A stretch of DNA of 64,000 bases, taken from contig NZ_JADOUY010000001.1 of the NCBI RefSeq assembly GCF_015752285.1, positions 701,245-765,244 on the forward strand, read 5' to 3'. The stretch is from Mycetocola_A sp015752285. GTDB lineage: Bacteria > Actinomycetota > Actinomycetes > Actinomycetales > Microbacteriaceae. The translations under genes were made by a program, and so were the position numbers. Shown in pieces: positions 58,246-64,000 of this stretch. The first letter of the stretch is position 1, and each line of letters begins with the position of its first letter. The notes beneath the pieces were generated by a model. It saw only the letters and a program-made list of their open reading frames with translations, ran no database searches and had not been told where the DNA came from.

Positions 58246-59247
58246 CCAGGCCAGCAGCCGGTCGAGCGGCCACGTCGTCACGATGCGGTCGGTCGGCACT
58301 CCGTTCGCCTCGGCGCGTGCGGCACCGAGGTCGAGCAACCCGAGTTGCCCGGGAGCGTGGGCGTCGCTGTCGATGCTGAACAGGCATCCGGCGTCCAGGG
58401 CGATCGCGATCAAATTGTCGGGCGGGTCCTGACGCTCAGGCCTCGAGTTGATCTCGACGGCGACGTCGTTCTCGGCGCAGGCCGCGAAGACCGCTTCGGC
58501 GTCGAACGTCGACTCGGGTCGCGTGCCGCGGCCGCCCTGCACGAGCCGGCCGGTGCAGTGCCCAAGGACGTTCATCTGCGGATGCCGTATGGCCGCCAGC
58601 ATCCGTTCGGTCATTTCGGCGGAGTCCATCCGCAGTTTCGAGTGCACGCTCGCCACCACGATGTCGAGTCGGTCGAGCAGCTCCTCGGTCTGGTCGAGCG
58701 CACCGTCGAGGAGGATGTCGACTTCGATGCCTGACAGCATTCGGAGCCCGTCGAGCGTGCCGCTGAGCGCGTCGAGCTCGGCGAGTTGCTCCTCGAGTCG
58801 CTCGGCGCTGAGTCCGTTCGCGACCTTCAGCGAGGGCGAATGGTCGGATGCCACGAGGTACGCGTGACCGATCCGCTCGGCGGTGCGCGCCATCGACGCG
58901 AGGTCGGTCGTACCGTCTGACCACGAACTGTGGCTGTGCAGGTCGCCCTGGAGTTGTGCGCGGAGCGACTGGCCGGCATCCGTCACCGGGCCACCGATCC
59001 GTTCGCGGAGGTCGGCGAGGTAGTCGGGAACAGTCCCGTCGACGGCCTGCTCGATCACCGTGTACGTGGTCGAGCCGATGCCCTTCGTGCGTTTGAGGCG
59101 ACCATCGGCCACTCGTGCAGAAAGGTCGTCATCACTCAGCGGCGCGATCGCAGCGAGAGCCCCGCGGAACGCCTTCGTCTTGTACGGCGAGGCGAGATCG
59201 CGCTCGAGGAGGAACGCGATCTCGTCGAGAGCATCGGATGGCTTCAT
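58237..59247 (-). CDS. PHP-domain phosphoesterase with HhH-like N-terminus
   Basis: A 336-aa protein. The N-terminal ~90 residues resemble the helix-hairpin-helix 8-kDa region of PolX-type proteins (PYKTKAFRGALAAI, KRTKGIGSTTYTVIE). The PHP domain follows with metal motifs GDLHSHSSWSDG, VASDHSPS, GIEVDIL, ASVHSKL, LGHCTGR, EINSRP and SIDSDAHAPG. The polymerase domain of PolX is absent, so it is a short version likely to be a 3'-5' exonuclease or phosphatase. GAGGAGAACCG precedes ATG 59247. Confidence 0.9.
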   Translation of the reverse strand: MKPSDALDEIAFLLERDLASPYKTKAFRGALAAIAPLSDDDLSARVADGRLKRTKGIGSTTYTVIEQAVDGTVPDYLADLRERIGGPVTDAGQSLRAQLQGDLHSHSSWSDGTTDLASMARTAERIGHAYLVASDHSPSLKVANGLSAERLEEQLAELDALSGTLDGLRMLSGIEVDILLDGALDQTEELLDRLDIVVASVHSKLRMDSAEMTERMLAAIRHPQMNVLGHCTGRLVQGGRGTRPESTFDAEAVFAACAENDVAVEINSRPERQDPPDNLIAIALDAGCLFSIDSDAHAPGQLGLLDLGAARAEANGVPTDRIVTTWPLDRLLAWAA

Positions 59248-59290
59248 CGGTTCTCCTCGGTCATCAGTGGTTGTCGGGTTCAGTGACGGG

Positions 59291-60238
59291 TCAGTGTTTC
59301 AGCCGAGGCAGCACGTCTGCCGCGAAGCGCTGGTAGCTGGCGAGCGGGTCGTCTGCTCCGGCGACCACGATGACGGTGTCGGCGCCGGCGTCTGTCCAGC
59401 CGGCGATCGCGCGGACGGCGTCGTCGGGGGTCCCGCCGATCGCGATCGACTGCAGGATGCTGTCGGTCAGCTCCCCGCTTCCGTCGACGCCCAGCCCGGC
59501 GATCTCGGTGAGCCGGTCGAACACGCGGAAGTCGACGAGTCGCTGCACCCGGGACCGCACCTCGGCCAGCGCCCGGTCACGATCGTCGCCGATGCTCGTC
59601 ATCGCCAGCAGGAGAGTCCGGCCCGTCCCGCCTGCCGCGACCATTTCATCGCGGGCCCAGCGCACGGCATCCGGTGTCGCGATCTCGGGAAGCAGGACGC
59701 CGTCGGAGCTGCGGCCGGTGATGCGGAGCCCTGTCGGGCCGGTGGTACCGAGCAGGATCTGCGGAACCTCGCCGGGTGGAAAGCCCAGCTGCACACCGTC
59801 GAGACGCACGTGCGAACCGTCGACGGTGACCCGGTCGCCGGCGAGCAGCGCGCGGAGGGCGAGCGCGGTCTCCTCAAGCGCGGCGAAACGGCGGGGCACG
59901 TCTGCGCCGATCTGTTCCATCCAGCTCGGGATGCCGTGACCGAGCGCGATCGACACCCGGCCGGGCGCGATGCGAGCCAGAGCGGCGATCTCCATGGCGG
60001 TCGTGGCGACGTTGCGGGTGACGGCGGGGAGCAGCCCGATCCCGACATGGATTCGGGTGGTGACGGCGAGTGTCGTGGCAGCCATTGCGATGCCACCCGC
60101 CCAGGGCAGGTCCTCGCTGAACCAGAGTTCGTCGAAGCCCACGTCCTCAGCCCAGCGGGCGAACTCGGGGAGTTGTTCCGGCGGCCAGTCGGGTTCGAAA
60201 CGGACTCCGATGCGTACCGGCTGAGCGACTGTGGTCAT
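59291..60238 (-). CDS. LLM-class F420-dependent oxidoreductase
   Basis: A 315-aa luciferase-like TIM-barrel protein. IGVRFEPDWPPEQLPEFARW and GFDELWFSEDLPWAGGI form the N-terminal strands; VGIGLLPAVTRN, GRVSIALGHGIPSWM and PQILLGTTGPTGLRI follow the F420-binding subgroup. ATG 60238 is 6 nt after a minus-strand TACGCT hexamer. The substrate is unknown; actinobacterial members act on alcohols, quinones or secondary metabolites. Confidence 0.9.
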   Translation of the reverse strand: MTTVAQPVRIGVRFEPDWPPEQLPEFARWAEDVGFDELWFSEDLPWAGGIAMAATTLAVTTRIHVGIGLLPAVTRNVATTAMEIAALARIAPGRVSIALGHGIPSWMEQIGADVPRRFAALEETALALRALLAGDRVTVDGSHVRLDGVQLGFPPGEVPQILLGTTGPTGLRITGRSSDGVLLPEIATPDAVRWARDEMVAAGGTGRTLLLAMTSIGDDRDRALAEVRSRVQRLVDFRVFDRLTEIAGLGVDGSGELTDSILQSIAIGGTPDDAVRAIAGWTDAGADTVIVVAGADDPLASYQRFAADVLPRLKH

Positions 60239-60296
60239 GCTCCGAGCGTATGGCACTGAACCCGGCGGGCGTCAGGTGTGCTCGCGAAACCGAGTG

Positions 60297-61988
60297 CTAC
60301 TGGTAGGTCACCAGGTCGGGGGCGGGTGACACCCCACCCATCGTCTGCTCGGGTGTGAGCATCGGCGCGTCTTCGTCGTAGAAGTTCTTCCAGCCCCAGA
60401 ACAGCCCGGCAGGAGCGTCGCGGTGCAGGTTCGCCCATGTCGCCTGCTTGTCGCCCTGGCCGCCCTGTCCGTCTGCGTGGATGAGCACGGCGACTTCGGG
60501 GCGACTGAGATCGATGGATGCCCGGTCGCTGATCATCGACGGACGGAACTGGTGCAGAACGAGCATCTTCTGTGGCAGCCCTTTCTCGTTGGTGAGGTCG
60601 GCCAGCCAGGTCGTGACGCTGTTCACCTCGGTCGCGCTGACGGAGCCGATCTGCGTGAGCGGCACCTGGTCAGGGCCCAGCCGCCACTCCGGGTCGAGGG
60701 CGAGCCCGACGTTCGGCAGCTCGAGCAGCGACTGGTAGAGCTTCGCCTGTGTAAGAAAATCGGTGCGCCCCGGCTGCAGGTCGATCACGACGTAGAGCCC
60801 GGCCGCCGCAGCCGCATCGACCCACGGGCGCAAGCCGTCGGCCGAGAGCTCGTTCGAGAAGTTCCCGTCTGGTCCTGGCCCACCGGCAGCGACCGTCGCG
60901 ATGATCTCGAACATGGGCACAACCGTCTTGTCGGTCAACGCCGCATAGGGTGCCGCGACGTCTCGAGCGCGCTGCACCGCACCGGCGGCATCCTGCTCGC
61001 CGAGCACTCCGAGGGCGCTCGTGCTCGGGGTCCCGTACAGCGCGACGAACTGGTGCTGGGCGAACAGGAGCTGGCCGCCGCCGGGCAGTTGCACACCGGT
61101 GCGGGCCGAGCGTACCTTCCACTCGAGGGCGGGTTCGGCGGCGAATGCCGCCCCGATCGCTATGGTCTTCGTCGTCGTCGATGCCGCGAGAGCGTCGATG
61201 ACGGATGCCTGCGACTGCGGGTTCGCCGATCCGGCGGGGACGACGTGCACCGGAACAGCGGCGGCTCGAGCGGTGGCGATCGAGGAGAGAGCGGCCGGGT
61301 CGTCCACCGCAAGCGCCAGGGTGTCGGCGAGAGCTTTCGCCGGCTTCGGCAGGGGGATCGCCGTGTCATCCGTGTTCGACCGGGAGGGGCGTGGCGGGTC
61401 GAAAGCCGCGAGCCCGGCGGCGAATCCGGCGGGGTCGTCAGCAGTCGGTTCGCCGGGGTCGATCCCGGTTGCCTCGGTCACGGCATCGGCGGTCGCGTCG
61501 ATGCGTTCGATGGTGAGATCGGCGTTGTCGTTGCCGGCATCGTCGTCGGGCAGGCCGGGATCGCTGACAGCGCCGATCGCGAGGACGGTGGCCGCCCCGA
61601 GGCGGTCGAGTTCGGTTGCAAGGCTGTCACCCGGAGTTGCGGTCGCCTCGGGGGTGGCTGTCGGTGACGGCGTCGACTCGCTCGAATCCTCGGCGGCGAC
61701 GAGTGGCACGCCGAGCGTGATCGCCGTCCGCGCGGCGAGTTCCTGCGCGACGGCATCCCCGGCAGGGGCGACAACGACGAGAGGCGACGTGTCGAACAGC
61801 TCCCTGCTCGTGGCGACGGATGCCGCGGAGTCGCCGGCATCCCCGACGACCGTGAGGGCGGCATCCGGGTCGGAGGTCCGCACCGGCGGGGCCGGCTTCG
61901 GCCCGGGGTCACTGGCGGTGCACGCGGTCAGCGTCAGAGCGGCGGCGAGCACGAGGGCGACCCGGCGGGACCGGAAACGGGATGGCAT
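60297..61988 (-). CDS. Lipoprotein with CWB2-like repeats and TIM-barrel-like domain
   Basis: A 563-aa lipoprotein, lipobox TLTAC (Cys23). Residues ~45-160 and ~200-290 resemble cell-wall-binding repeat 2 (PLVVVAPAGDAVAQELAART, then LGVPLVAAED and LGAATVLAIGAVSDPG; the second copy PVHVVPAGSANPQSQASVID, TKTIAIGAAFA). Residues ~310-563 look like a TIM-barrel (VVPMFEIIATVAAGGPG, LYVVIDLQPGRTDFLT, VGLALDPEWRLG, KMLVLHQFRPSMI, WGWKNFYDED). ATG 61988 is 6 nt after a TACCGT hexamer. No name known; a cell-wall-associated hydrolase is possible. Confidence 0.7.
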   Translation of the reverse strand: MPSRFRSRRVALVLAAALTLTACTASDPGPKPAPPVRTSDPDAALTVVGDAGDSAASVATSRELFDTSPLVVVAPAGDAVAQELAARTAITLGVPLVAAEDSSESTPSPTATPEATATPGDSLATELDRLGAATVLAIGAVSDPGLPDDDAGNDNADLTIERIDATADAVTEATGIDPGEPTADDPAGFAAGLAAFDPPRPSRSNTDDTAIPLPKPAKALADTLALAVDDPAALSSIATARAAAVPVHVVPAGSANPQSQASVIDALAASTTTKTIAIGAAFAAEPALEWKVRSARTGVQLPGGGQLLFAQHQFVALYGTPSTSALGVLGEQDAAGAVQRARDVAAPYAALTDKTVVPMFEIIATVAAGGPGPDGNFSNELSADGLRPWVDAAAAAGLYVVIDLQPGRTDFLTQAKLYQSLLELPNVGLALDPEWRLGPDQVPLTQIGSVSATEVNSVTTWLADLTNEKGLPQKMLVLHQFRPSMISDRASIDLSRPEVAVLIHADGQGGQGDKQATWANLHRDAPAGLFWGWKNFYDEDAPMLTPEQTMGGVSPAPDLVTYQ

Positions 61989-62060
61989 CCTTCAACGGTA
62001 GGTCACCCGGACGAGGGGTGCACATCGCGTTCGGCGAACGGTGTGGGGCACGATGGTGGA

Positions 62061-62141
62061 ATGTCGCATCTCATCACCCCCGCCCAGCTCGTCGCCGCCG
62101 GGTTCTTCATCACGGTCGACCTGCTTCTTCTCGGAGGCTGA
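62061..62141 (+). CDS. Possible 26-aa small protein
   Basis: ATG 62061 to TGA 62141 encodes MSHLITPAQLVAAGFF plus a hydrophobic end (ITVDLLLLGG). Third-codon positions are almost all G or C, as in real genes here, and a -10-like CACGAT lies 6 nt upstream. It could be a small membrane protein or the start of a truncated gene. No homologue is known to me. Confidence 0.3.
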   Translation: MSHLITPAQLVAAGFFITVDLLLLGG

Positions 62142-62221
62142 GGGCACAGGCGATATCGCGGCAGCGGCGTTGCGAGCGCGCAAAGATACGCGAGCGGCTC
62201 GACTTTTACAAGGGTGTTGTT

Positions 62222-62241
62222 CTGCCTCAGCGCTGTGGCAG
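62222..62241. promoter_or_regulatory. 20-bp palindrome upstream of surface-protein genes
   Basis: CTGCC-t-CAGCGCTG-t-GGCAG is symmetric apart from one base pair. It lies 35 bp before the first secreted protein gene and is a candidate operator or leader hairpin. Confidence 0.5.
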
Positions 62242-62276
62242 GGTGAGGGAACGGACACTCTGAGGGGGGTGGAGTC

Positions 62277-63212
62277 ATGGACGTTTCGCATCGCAACATC
62301 CACTCCGCCCTGCGCCTCCTGCTCGCATCCCTCGGACTGGCCCTCGTGTGGCTCGTTCTGAGCTTCGTCGTCGGCACCGGATCCGCTCACGCTGAGGGCC
62401 GCGACTCGCGCTCTCCGGCCGGTGGGGTCGTCTCCGACGCTGTGGGCACGGGCGTGGTGAACAAAGTCGTGCGGCCGGTCGTCGAACCGGTGGCGGATGT
62501 CGCGCCTGCGCCGGTCACGAAGGTGCTCCCCGCTGTGACATCCACTGTTTCCGCCGTGGTCGACGCCAAGCCGGTCAACTCGATCGTCACCCCGGTGGCA
62601 GAGGTCGTTGATGAGGTGGTGGTGAAAACCGCCTCGAGCGTCCCGATGGTGAAGGACCTTCCTGTTGTGCCCGACATCCTGGGCGACTCTCCGGTCGGCG
62701 ATATCACGGGTCCGATCACCGGTGTGGTCGACGACGTGTTGATCGACGTCGGCGGGATCGACGTCGGCAGTGAGACCGGTTCGGATTCCGAGCTCCCGGC
62801 GGTGCCCGACCTGCCCGGCCTTCCTGGCGGGATCCTCGATCCGGCCCCGTCAGACGCTGACGTCGTCGGTTCTGACACCGCCGCGATCGCTCCTGTTTTC
62901 TCGCTCGATACGATGATGTCGTCGTGGGCGGCGACCTCCAGTGTTCGGGCGGACGGCAGCTCTGCCGCTTCTGCTCAGCCTCATCCGGACCCAGTGCCCC
63001 GCGGCCCGGCTGACAACGGGTTCTCGGTTCCGCCGAGCCCGTCCGGAACGAGCACGGGAGCAGCATCAGCCGGCTCCGCAGGGTCTGCGGTTGCTGCCTG
63101 GAACTCGTCCGTCGGAGTGCCGGCACTCCTCGCCGGTGCGCTCCTTTCCCACGCCGAGAACGACGCTCTGCCGTCGGCCTGGGTGCGGGACCTTTCGTCG
63201 ACTCCTGACTGA
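62277..63212 (+). CDS. Secreted Val/Pro/Ser-rich surface protein
   Basis: A 311-aa protein with a signal peptide ending near residue 40 (GTGSAHA). The mature part is rich in Val, Pro, Ala, Ser and Asp with many VV/PV steps (VVRPVVEPVADVAPAP, VLPAVTSTVSAVVDA, IVTPVAEVVDEVV), then a low-complexity Ser/Pro/Gly region (SVPPSPSGTSTGAASAGSA) and a mildly hydrophobic end (VGVPALLAGALLSHA). No known domain. GGTGGAG precedes ATG 62277. It lies 90 bp before the chaplin-like gene and is probably co-expressed with it. Confidence 0.7.
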   Translation: MDVSHRNIHSALRLLLASLGLALVWLVLSFVVGTGSAHAEGRDSRSPAGGVVSDAVGTGVVNKVVRPVVEPVADVAPAPVTKVLPAVTSTVSAVVDAKPVNSIVTPVAEVVDEVVVKTASSVPMVKDLPVVPDILGDSPVGDITGPITGVVDDVLIDVGGIDVGSETGSDSELPAVPDLPGLPGGILDPAPSDADVVGSDTAAIAPVFSLDTMMSSWAATSSVRADGSSAASAQPHPDPVPRGPADNGFSVPPSPSGTSTGAASAGSAGSAVAAWNSSVGVPALLAGALLSHAENDALPSAWVRDLSSTPD

Positions 63213-63302
63213 CGACGGTTCGGCCTGCCTTCGCGCGGGCAACCGAACTCTCCTCCCCGCTCGGGGCGGAGCATCCGTCATCAGATTTCAAGGAGCACGA
63301 CC

Positions 63303-64000
63303 ATGAACAGACACGTTGCACGATGCCTCTACGGCGTCATATTCGCGGGGGGACTCACCCTTCTCGGCGCGACGGCGGCGAATGCCGCTGACACCTCCGG
63401 AGACGATGGGCTGCTTTCGGGCACGCTCGTCGACTCGGTGGTTTCCGTTCCGGTGAGCGTTGGCGGCACCGCCGTCAGCCTCATCGGCGACTCATCGACG
63501 GCGGATTCCGTGGCGTCATCTGCCCCCGCCACGGCATCCGCGCCCGTTGGTTCCTCGTCGCCGTCGACGTCGTCGACCTCCGGGGATGACGGGATCGCGA
63601 GCGGCACTCAGGTCACCGGTGTCGTGTCGGTGCCGGTGACAGTCGCCGGCAACGCCATCTCGGTGGCCGGCGATTCGGTGTCGTCCGGTGCGACGACGGA
63701 TGCTGCTGCGCCGGTCACTCCCGCTGCTGCCGCTCCGGCCGCCTCGACCTCGGGGGATGACGGGATCGCGAGCGGCACTCAGGTCGCACCGGTGATCTCG
63801 GTTCCCGTGAACGTCGGCGGAAACGCCGTTTCGGTCGTCGGGGACTCCTCGTCGGCGGACTCGTCGGCTGCGACCGGATCGGGTTTTGGAGCTGTGCCGG
63901 CCACAACCTCGGGGGATGACGGGATCGCGAGCGGCACTCAGGTCGCACCGGTGATCTCGGTTCCCGTGAACGTCGGCGGAAACGCCGTTTCGGTCGTCGG
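63303..64000 (+). CDS. Chaplin-like repeat protein without cysteines (partial)
   Basis: A secreted protein, truncated by the window end after about 232 residues. The signal peptide ends near residue 28 (GATAANA). The mature part holds at least four repeats of the form SGDDGxxSGTxVxxVxSVPV followed by xVxGNAxSVxGDS. This matches the chaplin core of Streptomyces (SGNxVQVPVxVPVN, CGNTxxVIG), with Gly or Ala replacing Cys. GGAGCACGACC precedes ATG 63303. Chaplins form amphipathic amyloid-like surface films; a similar coat role is likely. No stop is reached in the window. Confidence 0.82.
   Translation, partial: MNRHVARCLYGVIFAGGLTLLGATAANAADTSGDDGLLSGTLVDSVVSVPVSVGGTAVSLIGDSSTADSVASSAPATASAPVGSSSPSTSSTSGDDGIASGTQVTGVVSVPVTVAGNAISVAGDSVSSGATTDAAAPVTPAAAAPAASTSGDDGIASGTQVAPVISVPVNVGGNAVSVVGDSSSADSSAATGSGFGAVPATTSGDDGIASGTQVAPVISVPVNVGGNAVSVV
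63576..64000 (+). repeat. Tandem chaplin-like DNA repeats
   Basis: Units begin at 63576, 63747 and 63906 (an older one at 63393); the spacing shrinks from 183 to 171 to 159 bp. The last two are identical over 95 bp, up to the window edge, so the array expanded recently. Confidence 0.9.

Noticed and set aside
1..64000. tRNA, rRNA, prophage, integrase or transposase genes
   Set aside because: No cloverleaf sequence, rRNA motif, recombinase or transposase domain was recognised on either strand.

Overview
The window looks like a chromosomal segment of a high-GC actinobacterium, most probably a member of the Microbacteriaceae. The evidence is strong GC3 codon use, frequent GTG/TTG starts, many predicted leaderless promoters, very frequent GGATGCC/GGCATCC words, a MarP-type periplasmic protease and chaplin-like surface repeats. 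A secreted ice-binding-type protein suggests a cold-exposed lifestyle. No rRNA, tRNA, insertion sequence, prophage or CRISPR array is visible. No gene-free stretch exceeds about 300 bp.

Layout. 1-10.3 kb is a carbohydrate island: the end of an ABC permease, a PfkB sugar kinase, a secreted glycosidase-like lipoprotein and an MFS exporter. A second ABC operon follows (two permeases, binding lipoprotein, GH36-type alpha-galactosidase) behind an operator-bearing promoter, with a convergent ROK regulator. 10.5-15 kb runs on the minus strand and holds MarP, a metallophosphoesterase flanked by two related acidic proteins, a PRC-barrel protein and membrane proteins. 15.2-21.6 kb is a LacI-controlled operon (binding protein, two permeases, ThuA-like protein, Gfo/Idh/MocA oxidoreductase) whose promoter sits between two LacI-type operators. 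21.9-28.6 kb holds a membrane protein, an SDR, a cell-wall-anchored ice-binding protein, an M18 aminopeptidase, a GST-like reductase and an SRPBCC-ArsR pair.

28.6-35.1 kb is a minus-strand ROK/ABC/two-oxidoreductase sugar operon. 35.3-42.2 kb has a monooxygenase-like protein, a glutathione peroxidase-type enzyme, a hydrolase, and a 3-hydroxybutyrate dehydrogenase/MHS transporter/LysR set, then two membrane proteins. 42.3-49.8 kb is an RbsABC-type importer arranged divergently with a Gfo/Idh/MocA dehydrogenase, a TIM-barrel isomerase/epimerase and a third ROK protein. 50-62 kb is a mixed housekeeping region (alcohol dehydrogenase, TspO-like protein, DUF4097-like protein, ArsR-SRPBCC pair, VOC protein, PHP phosphoesterase, LLM oxidoreductase, large lipoprotein). 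The right edge holds two secreted surface proteins; the second is built of chaplin-like repeats without cysteine and runs off the window.

How it fits together. Four ABC sugar importers with dedicated regulators, a kinase, glycosidases and four Gfo/Idh/MocA oxidoreductases indicate scavenging of plant- or biofilm-derived glycosides, several apparently through oxidised (keto-sugar) intermediates. Between the genes are at least five long hairpins with the same bipartite design but unrelated sequences, plus a dispersed ~57-bp repeat and several short tandem repeats. Eleven genes have a -10 hexamer exactly 6 or 7 nt upstream of the start codon, implying leaderless mRNAs.
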